Source of the DNA: Caulobacter vibrioides OR37
GTDB lineage: Bacteria > Pseudomonadota > Alphaproteobacteria > Caulobacterales > Caulobacteraceae
Length of the DNA stretch: 51,965 bases
Reading direction: 5' to 3'
Assembly (NCBI RefSeq): GCF_000372645.1
Contig: NZ_APMP01000032.1
Location: forward strand, 1-51,965
How positions within the stretch are numbered: the first letter of the stretch is position 1; the number at the start of each line of letters is the position of its first letter. This document shows, piece after piece, positions 18,037 to 26,024 of this stretch. The notes under the pieces are model-generated. The model had not been told where the DNA came from. It did no database searches and saw only the letters and a list, made by a program, of their open reading frames with translations. A program made the translations under genes and the position numbers.

Positions 18037-18714
18037 CTAACGCGCCCCGCGCGTCAGGTAGCCTTCCAGCAGCGCCAGGGCGTGGTCGAGCCGCGCCTTG
18101 CGCCACTCGGGCGCGCTCATGTCGGTGTTCAGCGTGGCCGACAGAGAATAGCCGTTGGCCAGGTGGAAGCGGCTCATGGCCGCGATGGTCACATAGATCT
18201 GCACCGGGTCGAGTTCGGGGCCGAACACGCCCTGGCGCTGGCCGCTCTCGATCAGCCGCTCCATCGTGTGGCGCAGGGGGAAGGCGGTTTCGGTCACGAC
18301 CCGCGACTGAGCGGCGAACTTGCCGTGCTGCAGGTTCTCGTTGCGCAGCAGGCCCTCGAACTTGGGGTTCTTCTCGAAGTAGTCGAAGGTGAAGCGCTGC
18401 AGCTCCAGAAAGCCTTCCAGGGGCTTGTCGAAGTCGATCTTCAGCTCGGCCTCGCGGGCCCGCAGGTCCATGTAGGCGCTTTCGAGGACGGCCATGTACA
18501 GGCCCTTCTTGTCCCCGAAGTAGTGGTAGAGCATCCGGATGTTGCACCGGGCCGACTTGACGATCTTCTCGATCCGCGCCCCGGCGAAGCCGGCCTGGGA
18601 GAACTCCTTGAGCGCCGCCGCCAGGATCGCCTTGCGGGTCCGCTCGGCGTTGCGCTTGCGTGGCGCGGGCTCGTTCTCGACCTTGGTCGGCGCGTCCAGG
18701 ACGGCGTCGGTCAC
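18037..18714 (-). CDS. TetR/AcrR-family regulator of the purine cluster
   Basis: A 225-residue regulator with the N-terminal TetR helix-turn-helix at about residues 26-72 (KAILAAALKEFSQAGFAG ... IRMLYHYFGDKKGLYMAVLE) and a helical ligand domain after it. Its ATG overlaps the puuD stop by four bases, making it the last gene of the allC-pucG-puuE-uraD-puuD-tetR transcript, hence very likely the local regulator. The ligand could be urate, allantoin or another intermediate, as pyrimidine-sensing RutR has a similar architecture; this cannot be decided from sequence. Candidate operators are the AAGT/ACTT palindromes near allC and hpxX. Confidence 0.88.
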   Translation of the reverse strand: MTDAVLDAPTKVENEPAPRKRNAERTRKAILAAALKEFSQAGFAGARIEKIVKSARCNIRMLYHYFGDKKGLYMAVLESAYMDLRAREAELKIDFDKPLEGFLELQRFTFDYFEKNPKFEGLLRNENLQHGKFAAQSRVVTETAFPLRHTMERLIESGQRQGVFGPELDPVQIYVTIAAMSRFHLANGYSLSATLNTDMSAPEWRKARLDHALALLEGYLTRGAR

Positions 18715-19898
18715 GGGCTCTTGGCTCCCTGCTTGATCCAGGCGCCCAGTTGGGCGCGCTCCTCATCGGTCATGCCGGTCTCGTTGCCAAGGGGCATACT
18801 GGTCGAGAGGACCGCCCTTTCGTTGATTTTCGGGGCATAGGCCTGGATATGCGCGGGGGTGTCGAAGGTGGCGCCCAGCGGAGGGGCGGAAAATCCAGGA
18901 TGTGTCGGGCTGGGGCTGTGACACATGACGCAATGCTTTTGGATGATTCCCTGAACCGTGCTGAAGGGCACTGTGTCGGATACCTCGATCTTCTTGGCCG
19001 GCTTGGCGCTGGCCACCACGGTCGCGCCGAACACCAGCATCGCGCCGTAGAACAGGAAATCGTGCCGGATCTTGCCGACGTGCTTCAGGTTGAAGAAGTG
19101 GCGGATCGACACCCCGCCGGCCGCGATCATCGCCAGCAGCAGCCAGGCCAGGCGGTGGCCGGTGACCAGCGGATAGTGGTTGCTGATCATGATGAAGATG
19201 ATCGGCAGGGTCATGTAGTTGTTGTGCACCGACCGCTGCTTGCCCATCAGCCCCAGGCGCGGATCGACCTCGCGGCCGGCCAGCATGTCGGCGACGATCT
19301 TGCGCTGGTTGGGGATGATGACCAGGAAGACGTTGGCCGCCATGCAGGTGCCGATGATCGCCCCCACATGGATGAAGGCGCCGCGATCGCTGAACAGCTT
19401 GGTCAGCGCCCAGGCCGCCGCCGTCAGCGCGCCGAACCAGACGATCCCGAACAGCTTGCCGTTCCGGACTAGCGGCGAGCGGCACAGCGCCTCGTAGACC
19501 GCCAGCCCGCCGAAGATGAAGGCCAGACCGACGCCGATCGCCGCCGGCTGGCTGAAGGCGTGCTTGGCCGCGTCGATCAGATAGACGTTCGCCTGCCAGT
19601 AATAGAGCACGATCAGCAGGGCGAAGCCCGACAGCCAGGTGGTGTAGGCCTCCCATTTGAACCAGTGGAGGTGGTCGGGCATGTGAGCCGGCGCCACCAT
19701 GTACTTCTGAGAATGGTAGAAGCCGCCGCCGTGCACGGCCCACAGCTCGCCCTTGACCCCGTCCTTTTCGGGGATGGGCGCGCGCAGATTGTTGTCCAGC
19801 CAGACGAAGTAGAAGGACGCGCCGATCCAGGCGACGCCGGCGATCACGTGCAGCCAGCGGAGCGCCAGGTTCAGCCAGCCGGGAAGGTCGTAGTCCAT
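18711..19898 (-). CDS. puuD: Membrane urate oxidase PuuD with cytochrome c domain
   Basis: A 395-residue PuuD-type urate hydroxylase. About eight hydrophobic segments fill residues 1-285 and contain several His residues (RWLHVIAGVAWIGASFYFVW at the N terminus). A C-terminal cytochrome c domain carries the haem motif CVMCH near residue 322, with a Met in LSTSMPLGNETGM as likely axial ligand. It converts urate to 5-hydroxyisourate and passes electrons to the respiratory chain, unlike soluble peroxide-forming uricase. It lies one base after uraD and overlaps tetR by four bases. UraH, acting next, is encoded at 3497-3844. Confidence 0.93.
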   Translation of the reverse strand: MDYDLPGWLNLALRWLHVIAGVAWIGASFYFVWLDNNLRAPIPEKDGVKGELWAVHGGGFYHSQKYMVAPAHMPDHLHWFKWEAYTTWLSGFALLIVLYYWQANVYLIDAAKHAFSQPAAIGVGLAFIFGGLAVYEALCRSPLVRNGKLFGIVWFGALTAAAWALTKLFSDRGAFIHVGAIIGTCMAANVFLVIIPNQRKIVADMLAGREVDPRLGLMGKQRSVHNNYMTLPIIFIMISNHYPLVTGHRLAWLLLAMIAAGGVSIRHFFNLKHVGKIRHDFLFYGAMLVFGATVVASAKPAKKIEVSDTVPFSTVQGIIQKHCVMCHSPSPTHPGFSAPPLGATFDTPAHIQAYAPKINERAVLSTSMPLGNETGMTDEERAQLGAWIKQGAKSP

Positions 19899-19899
19899 C

Positions 19900-20424
19900 T
19901 TAGTCGGTCACCGCGTCGAGCAGTCGGAGTTTCGAGATCAGGCCGATCTGGGCGATCGCCTCGGCGATCTCCTGGGTCTCATCGTGGGCGAGGCGCGCCT
20001 GCATGGCGGCCAGGATCGAGGCCTTGTCGTTCAGGCGAACGCAGATGATGAACGGAAAGCCGAACCGCTCGGAATAGGCGGCGTTCAGGTCGTGGAAGCG
20101 CGCGAACTCCTCGGGCGTCAGGCGGTCGAGGCCGGCGCTGGCCTGCTCGGCGTTGCTCTCGGCGGTCAGCTGCTTGGCGATCGCGGCCTTGCTGGCCAGT
20201 TCGGGGTGGGCGCGGATCAGGGCCAGCTTGTCCTCGACGCTCGCGGCGCCCAGAACGTCCATCATCGCCGCGTGCAGGGCTTCGACGCTGGCGAACGGCC
20301 GCTCGCTCCAGGCGCGTTCCACGACCCACGGGGAAAGCTCGAAGGCGAAGCCCAGAGCGGTGGCGAAGCCGGTCCGGTTCATGCTGTTGAGCAGTTTCAG
20401 GGACAGAGGAGGGGCCGAGCTCAT
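19900..20424 (-). CDS. uraD: OHCU decarboxylase
   Basis: A 174-residue enzyme that decarboxylates 2-oxo-4-hydroxy-4-carboxy-5-ureidoimidazoline to S-allantoin. Family features are FVERAW-like WVVERAWSERPF, the catalytic-loop RAHPELASKAAI and the SNAEQASAGLDRL segment. The ATG at 20424 has GGAGGG 6-10 bases upstream (reading CGGAGGGAGACGC); the longer frame starting at 20475 runs into a repeat element and is not conserved. It lies one base before puuD. A 29-base inverted repeat lies between it and the preceding puuE. Confidence 0.94.
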   Translation of the reverse strand: MSSAPPLSLKLLNSMNRTGFATALGFAFELSPWVVERAWSERPFASVEALHAAMMDVLGAASVEDKLALIRAHPELASKAAIAKQLTAESNAEQASAGLDRLTPEEFARFHDLNAAYSERFGFPFIICVRLNDKASILAAMQARLAHDETQEIAEAIAQIGLISKLRLLDAVTD

Positions 20425-20445
20425 GCGTCTCCCTCCGCGAACCCC

Positions 20446-20556
20446 GTCATCCCGCGCTTCATGCGCGGGACCCATCGATCCGTCGCAGGTGCGGGAGAGA
20501 TTTCGTTCTCACGTGAAAGCTGAACCATGGGTCCCGCGCATGAAGCGCGGGATGAC
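20446..20556. repeat. Perfect 29-base inverted repeat between puuE and uraD
   Basis: The 29 bases at 20446-20474 are exactly complementary to those at 20528-20556, with a 53-base spacer. Each arm is itself nearly palindromic around CCCGCGCTTCATGCGCGGG. Similar GTCATCCCGCGC... elements are common in alphaproteobacterial intergenic DNA. It lies within the leftward operon and ends just before the uraD ribosome-binding site. Confidence 0.9.
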
Positions 20557-20575
20557 GGAGAAAAGTAGAGAGCGT

Positions 20576-21496
20576 TCATTGGCCGCTCCCCGCATAAGGA
20601 TGCTCGGCGATCCAGTGCCGGGCGATGTCGATGCGCTTGGCGACCCAGACGCGGTCGTGGCTGGTGATGTGCGCGAGGAACCGCCGCAGGGCGCCGATGC
20701 GCCCGGGCTTGCCGACCACGCGGCAGTGCAGGCCGACGCTCATCATCTTCGGCGCGGTCTCGCCCTCCAGATAGAGGGCGTCGAAGGCGTCGCGCAGATA
20801 GGTGAAGAACTGCTCGCCGGTATTGAAGCCCTGGGCGGCCGTGAAGCGCATGTCGTTGGCTTCCAGCGTGTAGGGCACGATCAGCTGCGGCCGGCCGTGC
20901 TGATCGTCCCAATAGGGCAGGTCGTCGGCATAGCTGTCGGCGTCGTAGACGAAGCCGCCCTCCTGGGCGACTAGGCGGGCGGTGTTGGGACTGGTGCGGC
21001 CCTGGTACCAGCCTAGCGGACGCTCGCCGGTCAGCCGCGTCTGGAGCTCGATGGCGCGCTGGATGTGCTCCAGCTCCTGGTCGGGCGTGAAGTGCTGGTA
21101 GTCGATCCAGCGATAGCCGTGGCTGGCGATCTCCCAGCCGGATTTCATCATCGCCTCGACGGCGTCGGGATGGCGCTCCATGGCCTGGGCGACGCCGAAC
21201 ACGGTCAGCGGCAGGCCAAATTCGTCGAACAGCCGCCGAATGCGCCAGAAGCCCGCGCGCGAGCCGTACTCGTAGAGGCTCTCCATCGACATGTGACGCA
21301 TGTCCGGGATGGGCTGGGCGCCGACCATCTCCGACAGGAAGAACTCGGACACGGGGTCGCCGTGCAGGATCGAGCGTTCGGCGCCTTCTTCATAGTTCAG
21401 CACGAACTGGACGGCGACGCGGGCGCCGTTCGGCCACCGGGCGTGCGGCGGATGCTCGCCATAACCGATGAGGTCGCGGGGATAGGCGGCGGTCAT
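20576..21496 (-). CDS. puuE: Allantoinase PuuE (polysaccharide-deacetylase fold)
   Basis: A 306-residue metal-independent S-allantoinase that opens allantoin to allantoate. The N terminus YPRDLIGYGEHPPHARWPNG and VQFVLNYEEGAERSILHGD are diagnostic of PuuE, which belongs to the NodB-like deacetylase fold and not to the amidohydrolase-type AllB. SHGYRWIDYQHF is the NodB-motif region. Length is usual. The start at 21496 overlaps the pucG stop by four bases. It feeds allC, the first gene of the same transcript. Confidence 0.95.
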   Translation of the reverse strand: MTAAYPRDLIGYGEHPPHARWPNGARVAVQFVLNYEEGAERSILHGDPVSEFFLSEMVGAQPIPDMRHMSMESLYEYGSRAGFWRIRRLFDEFGLPLTVFGVAQAMERHPDAVEAMMKSGWEIASHGYRWIDYQHFTPDQELEHIQRAIELQTRLTGERPLGWYQGRTSPNTARLVAQEGGFVYDADSYADDLPYWDDQHGRPQLIVPYTLEANDMRFTAAQGFNTGEQFFTYLRDAFDALYLEGETAPKMMSVGLHCRVVGKPGRIGALRRFLAHITSHDRVWVAKRIDIARHWIAEHPYAGSGQ

Positions 21497-22716
21497 GCGA
21501 AGACCTTCGCCGCCGCGTCGACGCCCGCGCCGGCCGGCGCCTGGAAGCCTTCCCAGCGCAGCACCGCTTCCAGCGCCGCCAGGGTCTGGAGAACGGCGTG
21601 CTTGCGGGCGTTCACCCCCATGGTCCCGATCCGCCAGATCTTGCCCGTCAGCGGCCCGAAGGCCGACCCGATCTCGATCTCGAAGTCGGTGCGCATCCGG
21701 ACCTTCACCCGGTCGTAGTCGACGCCTTCGGGCGCCCAGATCCCGGTGACGTTGGTCATCTTGTGGGCCTTGTCGCCGTAGATGGAGAGGCCCATCGCTT
21801 CCAATCCGGCGGTCATCGCCGCGCCGGCCTTGGCGTGGCGTTCAAAGCGCGCCGCAAGCCCTTCTTCCAGAACCAGCCGGGCGCATTCGCGGGCGGCGAA
21901 CAGCATCGGCGCGCATTCGGTGTGGTGGTTCAGCCGCTTCTCGGACCAGTAGTCCATGATCATCGCCAGATCGAAATAGTTCGAGGCGATCCGCCGGCCG
22001 GCGCCCGCCGCGCCGCCGGTCCCAGCCAAGCCCTTCTCGACATGCCGGCGCGAGAAGATGTGCTCGGCGGCCTGGTCGCTGATCGTGATCGGGGCCGAGC
22101 CCGAGGGGCCGCCCAGGCACTTCTGCAGGCCGGCGGTGACGATGTCGGCGCCCCAGGCGTCGACCGGGACGTCCATGCCCGACAGGGTGGCGGTGGCGTC
22201 GACATACATCAGCGCCCCGTGCGCGCGGCAGATCGCGCCGATCTCGTCGAGCGGCTGGGCCATGGTGGTGGAGGTGTCGCCATGGACGCAGGCCACCAGG
22301 CGCGGCCTCACCCGCTTGACCGCGTCCTCGACGGCTTGCGGATCGACCACCGTTCCCCACGGCGCCTCGACGAAGGTGACCTTGGCGTCGCAGCGCTCGG
22401 CGATCTCGGCCAGCAGCAGGCCAAAGCGTCCGGCGTTGACCACCACCACGTCGTCGCCGGGGCAGAGTGTCGAGACCAGCGCCGCCTCGATGCCCGCGCG
22501 CGAGGTGCCGTCGATCGTGAAGGTCCAGCGGTTCTTCGTCTGGAAGACCCCGCGATACAGGGCCATGACCTCGTTCATGTAGCCGGTGAACTCGGGGTCG
22601 AACTGGCCCAGCAGCTGCACGGACATGGCCCGCAGCACGCGCGGGTGCACGTTGATCGGGCCTGGGCCCATCAGCAGGCGGGCGGGGTGGTCTAGCTCGT
22701 GAAAAGTCTCGGTCAT
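21493..22716 (-). CDS. pucG: (S)-Ureidoglycine-glyoxylate aminotransferase
   Basis: A 407-residue class V PLP aminotransferase. It moves the amino group of ureidoglycine to glyoxylate, giving oxalurate and glycine. The PLP lysine lies in TAGLQKCLGGPSGSAP, with the preceding cofactor Asp in ALMYVDATATLSG; MGPGPINVHPRVL is the conserved N terminus. The start is the ATG at 22716, which overlaps the allC stop by four bases (ATGA); the frame upstream is just the shadow of allC. Context with allC, puuE and hpxXYZ favours the ureidoglycine activity over a serine- or alanine-glyoxylate transaminase. Confidence 0.92.
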   Translation of the reverse strand: MTETFHELDHPARLLMGPGPINVHPRVLRAMSVQLLGQFDPEFTGYMNEVMALYRGVFQTKNRWTFTIDGTSRAGIEAALVSTLCPGDDVVVVNAGRFGLLLAEIAERCDAKVTFVEAPWGTVVDPQAVEDAVKRVRPRLVACVHGDTSTTMAQPLDEIGAICRAHGALMYVDATATLSGMDVPVDAWGADIVTAGLQKCLGGPSGSAPITISDQAAEHIFSRRHVEKGLAGTGGAAGAGRRIASNYFDLAMIMDYWSEKRLNHHTECAPMLFAARECARLVLEEGLAARFERHAKAGAAMTAGLEAMGLSIYGDKAHKMTNVTGIWAPEGVDYDRVKVRMRTDFEIEIGSAFGPLTGKIWRIGTMGVNARKHAVLQTLAALEAVLRWEGFQAPAGAGVDAAAKVFA

Positions 22717-23993
22717 GCGCGTTCGCGTCGTTCTAGCTTGTCGATGAAATGGAGCATGGCCTGGGCCGCCAAGGCGCAGTCGGCCTCGCTGACGGCTTCG
22801 GCCGGGTTGTGGCTGATTCCGCCCTCGCAGCGGATGAACAGCATGGCGACGGGGCAAAGATCCGCCATCACCATGGCGTCGTGACCGGCCCCCGACGGCA
22901 GGCGGCGCGCGGGCAGGGAAAGGTCAGAGAGGGACTCTTCGAGCAGACCCATCAGGGACGGATCGCAGGGACTTTCGGCCAGGACCTGCATCAGGGTGAT
23001 CTCGGCGCGAAGGCCGCGGCGATCGGCGATGGCCTGGATTTCTGCTGTTACGGCCTCGACGGCCGCGTCGCGCGTCGCCGAGGTCTCGGCGCGGATATCC
23101 ATCGAGAACTCGACCGCGCCGGGGATCACGTTGAACGCGCCAGGCAGGGCGGTCATCCGGCCCACCGTGCCCACCAGGCCGTCGGCGCCCGCGCGGCAGA
23201 TCCGCTCCAGGGCCAGCATCGCCTCGGCGGCGGCGGGAGCGGGGTCATTGCGCAGGGCCATCGGCGTCGTGCCGGCGTGGCCAGCGACGCCCTCGATCCG
23301 AACCATCAGCCGCTTCTGCGCCGCGATGGCGGTGACGACGCCCAGGGCCAGGCCCTCGGCCTCCAGCACCGGGCCCTGCTCGATATGGGCCTCCAGGAAG
23401 GCCAGGACGTCTTCGGGCCGACGCGCGGCGGCGGCGATGGCGTCCGGATCGCCGCCGAACGCCGCCAGGGCTTGGGCGACCGACACGCCGTCGGCGTCCT
23501 TCATCGCCAGGGCGGAGGGATCCAGGCTCCCGACGATGGCCCGGCTGCAGCTCATCGAGGCGGGGAAGCGCGAGCCTTCCTCGTCCCCGAAGGCCACGAC
23601 CTCGATCGCGAAGGGCAAGCGTCGCCCGGCGCGATGGAGGGCCTCGACCACGTCGACGCCCAGCATGATCCCCAGCGGACCGTCATAGCGTCCGCCATTG
23701 CGGACGCTGTCGATGTGCGAGCCGATGATCAGGGCCTTGGCGCCGGGCGTCTCGCCTTCGTAGCGCCCGATCAGATTGGCGGCGGCGTCGCGGCGCACGC
23801 TCATGCCGGCGGCGGCCATCCATTCCGACAGCGTGGTCAGAGCGGCCGCGTGGGCGGGCGTCAGGAAGCGACGCGTCAGCTGGCCCTCGACCTCGCTGTA
23901 GGGCGGCAGGCCCAGCGCGTCGCAGCGCGCCTTGGCCCTGGCCCCCCACGCCAGGACGTCGATGTCGAGACCCTCGGTCACGTCCGCTTCCAT
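22713..23993 (-). CDS. allC: Allantoate amidohydrolase (M20-type zinc hydrolase)
   Basis: A 426-residue M20-family dimetal hydrolase of the allantoate amidohydrolase / beta-ureidopropionase group. Metal and catalytic motifs are GSHIDSVRNGGRYDGPLG, VAFGDEEGSRFP, EAHIEQGPVLE and the dimer-domain GHAGTTPMALRNDP; HNPAE near the C terminus gives the last His ligand. Allantoate becomes ureidoglycine with release of CO2 and ammonia. It is the first gene of the leftward puu operon. N-carbamoyl amino acid hydrolases share the fold, so the substrate rests on context. The ATG at 23993 is used; upstream sequence is unconserved. Confidence 0.9.
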   Translation of the reverse strand: MEADVTEGLDIDVLAWGARAKARCDALGLPPYSEVEGQLTRRFLTPAHAAALTTLSEWMAAAGMSVRRDAAANLIGRYEGETPGAKALIIGSHIDSVRNGGRYDGPLGIMLGVDVVEALHRAGRRLPFAIEVVAFGDEEGSRFPASMSCSRAIVGSLDPSALAMKDADGVSVAQALAAFGGDPDAIAAAARRPEDVLAFLEAHIEQGPVLEAEGLALGVVTAIAAQKRLMVRIEGVAGHAGTTPMALRNDPAPAAAEAMLALERICRAGADGLVGTVGRMTALPGAFNVIPGAVEFSMDIRAETSATRDAAVEAVTAEIQAIADRRGLRAEITLMQVLAESPCDPSLMGLLEESLSDLSLPARRLPSGAGHDAMVMADLCPVAMLFIRCEGGISHNPAEAVSEADCALAAQAMLHFIDKLERRERA

Positions 23994-24106
23994 CCCCAGA
24001 CCCTAGCAGTTCGCGCCCGTCGCCCCTCCACGACAAGCGCCGAATGGCGAAGTTCTCGCCCAGGCGCCCGCCCATGCGCCATGCGCGGACGGCGGCGCCT
24101 CCTGTT

Positions 24107-24126
24107 AAGTCATAATTCTCTTACTT
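24107..24126. promoter_or_regulatory. AAGT-N12-ACTT inverted repeat upstream of allC
   Basis: AAGT at 24107-24110 faces ACTT at 24123-24126 in an AT-rich patch about 115 bases before allC. Read on the minus strand it begins CAAGTAAGAGAATTATG, like the CAAGTAATAAATC upstream of uraH. It is a candidate operator or promoter for the allC-tetR transcript. Confidence 0.35.
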
Positions 24127-24189
24127 GTGGAAGGCCGGCCGTATCTTGCCGTGTTCGCGCGACACGAAGCCGCCGAGCGGAAGGCTCCG

Positions 24190-24918
24190 CTACCCGGCCA
24201 TTCGCTGGAACTTGCCCGCCGCGCGGATCTGTCCCGTCGGCGCGCCCGTCGGGGAGCCGCCCAGCGGTTCGTCGCTGACGGCGAGCGTGGTGGTGTAGGC
24301 CGCCGGGCCACGTAGGCCGGCGGGCAGGGCGACGCGGGTCTGGGCGTCGCGCGGGATCACGCCCAGCGAGATCGGCTTGCGGCCCTCGGGGATGATCCAC
24401 AACTCCGCGTCGCGCTTGTTGGGCAGGGCGATCGACACGGGCGTCAGGATCAGCTTGTCGGCCGCGCGGTCGAGGGTCGCCACCAGGGCGGGGCGCTGGG
24501 TGGCGGGGTTGTTAATCACCGCCACCTCGGTCGCGGCCGGGGCGAGCGCGGGCGTGGGCGTGGGGGCCGGGCGTGGCGTGACGATCAAAGCCACGACGCT
24601 AGCCGCCGCCAGGGCGAAGGCGCTGAGGGACGCGCCGCGCCAAAGTCCCAGGCTGTTCCAGGCCGAGCGCTTAGGCGTCTCGGTCGCGCCGATCAGATTG
24701 GCGATGCGCGGCCATACGGTCGCCGGCGGCTCGACCGGCGCGACGCGCGCGGCGAGATGGACGAGGCGGTTCTCCCACCAGGCCACGGCCCGGGCGAAGG
24801 CCGGCTCGGCGGCGATCCGCGCCTGAGCCTGGGCGCGTTCATCGGCGTCCAGCACGCCCAGCACGTATTCACCGGCCAGGGGGCGTTCATCGCCGTCGTA
24901 GGAGGCAATGTCGGTCAT
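24190..24918 (-). CDS. RskA-like anti-sigma factor
   Basis: A 242-residue membrane-anchored anti-sigma factor. The cytoplasmic N-terminal zinc-independent anti-sigma domain (GEYVLGVLDADERAQ, ending near TVWPRIANLIG) is followed by one membrane segment around residues 93-113 and a Pro/Ala linker. The C-terminal half is the extracytoplasmic RskA domain (ELWIIPEGRKPISLGVIP). It should hold the neighbouring ECF sigma factor inactive. The start at 24918 is chosen because it overlaps the sigma stop as ATGA; an in-frame ATG 12 bases earlier is inside the sigma gene. Confidence 0.9.
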   Translation of the reverse strand: MTDIASYDGDERPLAGEYVLGVLDADERAQAQARIAAEPAFARAVAWWENRLVHLAARVAPVEPPATVWPRIANLIGATETPKRSAWNSLGLWRGASLSAFALAAASVVALIVTPRPAPTPTPALAPAATEVAVINNPATQRPALVATLDRAADKLILTPVSIALPNKRDAELWIIPEGRKPISLGVIPRDAQTRVALPAGLRGPAAYTTTLAVSDEPLGGSPTGAPTGQIRAAGKFQRMAG

Positions 24919-25469
24919 GCTTCGAGACATCCGCGCAGGCTGATCAGGCTGCGCCGGATCCAGCTTTTCATGGTGCCCAGCGGCACCTTCAGCGCCTGGG
25001 CCAGGGCGTCATAGGTCACGCCCTCGAAGAAGGCGGTGCGCAGGGCGCCGGCGTGCCGAGGATCCAGCTGGTCGATACAGCCCTCCAGGCGGCGACGGTC
25101 GTCCTCGTCCTCGAGCAGGGTCGAGGCCAGCGGCGCGCCATCGGCCAGGGCCTCGGCCTCCTCGACGTCGGCGATAACCCGGCCGCCCCGCTTGCGCAGC
25201 CGGTCGATGGAACGATTGCGGGCGATGCTGACCAGCCAGGTGATCGGACTGGCCTTCTCCTGGTCGAAGCGATCGGCCCGGTTCCAAACGGTGAGATACA
25301 CATCCTGAAGCACGTCTTCCGCCTCCTCGCGGTCGTTCAAGATACGGAGGCAGACGCCGAACAGTTTCGCGGAGGTGTGCCGATAGACGTATTTCAGCGC
25401 ATCATGATCGCGTTGGGCCACGCGACTAATGGCGCGCGACAGCAAGGCGCGGCTCGTGTCAGCGTCCAT
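24915..25469 (-). CDS. ECF-family RNA polymerase sigma factor
   Basis: A 184-residue extracytoplasmic-function sigma factor. Region 2 spans about residues 20-95 (ILNDREEAEDVLQDVYLTVW, then ITWLVSIARNRSIDRLRKRGG). Region 4 lies at about 125-180 with the HTH DALAQALKVPLGTMKSWIRRSLISLRGCL. It has GGGAG just before the ATG. It lies 35 bases after a DUF2177 gene and overlaps its anti-sigma gene by four bases. Its regulon probably includes the divergent flavoprotein/DUF1365 pair, by analogy with Rhodobacter RpoE-ChrR, but I found no clear ECF promoter in the divergent region. Confidence 0.93.
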   Translation of the reverse strand: MDADTSRALLSRAISRVAQRDHDALKYVYRHTSAKLFGVCLRILNDREEAEDVLQDVYLTVWNRADRFDQEKASPITWLVSIARNRSIDRLRKRGGRVIADVEEAEALADGAPLASTLLEDEDDRRRLEGCIDQLDPRHAGALRTAFFEGVTYDALAQALKVPLGTMKSWIRRSLISLRGCLEA

Positions 25470-25504
25470 GCTAGGCTCCCCACAAGCGGCTCATGTCCGC
25501 CGAC

Positions 25505-25912
25505 CTAGGCGCCGAGGCGCAGCAGCGCCACATAGCCGGCGCAGGCCGCCGCGGTGGTCGCCGCGACGCCCCAGGCCATGTCGGCGAGCGTAACGGACAG
25601 GGGCCAGCCCTTGAGCGTCGCCTGATTAGTCAGGTCATAGGTCCCGTAGGCGGTCAGGCCGAGCAGGGCGGCGTTGCCCAGCAGGCGACTCCAGCCGCCG
25701 TCGAGCGCCGGCAGCACCGCCAGGGCGATGATCGCCACGACATAGAGCAGGTAGAAGGCCACGGCCGGCGCCAGCGAGGGGGTCTCCGCCATCAGCCCGC
25801 CCAGGCGCGGCTTGTAGAAGCGCGGCGTCATGCTCATCAGCCACGCGGCGTCCAGCGCCAGCATGGTTCCGGCGGTCGCGAAAGTCCCGCCGGCGAGGCG
25901 TAGGAGGGTCAT
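25505..25912 (-). CDS. DUF2177 family membrane protein
   Basis: A 135-residue protein with four predicted membrane segments. The N-terminal GTMLALDAAWLMSMTPRFYKPRLG and AYGTYDLTNQATLKGWP are the features I associate with DUF2177. The ATG at 25912 gives the usual length; the longer frame to 26053 adds unconserved sequence. It is the first gene of the leftward group with the ECF sigma and anti-sigma factors and is divergent from a COG2907 flavoprotein. Its function is unknown; family members often occur in stress- or ECF-controlled gene groups together with DUF1365. Confidence 0.8.
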   Translation of the reverse strand: MTLLRLAGGTFATAGTMLALDAAWLMSMTPRFYKPRLGGLMAETPSLAPAVAFYLLYVVAIIALAVLPALDGGWSRLLGNAALLGLTAYGTYDLTNQATLKGWPLSVTLADMAWGVAATTAAACAGYVALLRLGA

Positions 25913-25924
25913 GCCGAGGCTCGT

Positions 25925-25943
25925 CCTTGATTTCGGATCAAGG
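25925..25943. promoter_or_regulatory. Perfect inverted repeat in the ECF-module divergent promoter
   Basis: CCTTGAT (25925-25931) and ATCAAGG (25937-25943) form a 7-base inverted repeat with the spacer TTCGG, just upstream of the DUF2177 start. It could be an operator or a leader hairpin. The minus strand reads TTGATCC here, but too close to the start codon to be its -35 element. Confidence 0.35.
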
Positions 25944-26024
25944 TACGGCGAAGCCGTGTTTCCGGATGCGTCCATCAGCCCACTCGCGCCGTAACTTCCT
26001 GCGAAACCTATCCGGAGCGCTTCC

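Noticed and set aside
25931..25943. TTGATCC on the minus strand as an ECF -35 element for DUF2177
   Set aside because: It begins only about 28 bases before the start codon, leaving no room for a -10 element and a leader; the inverted repeat reading is simpler.
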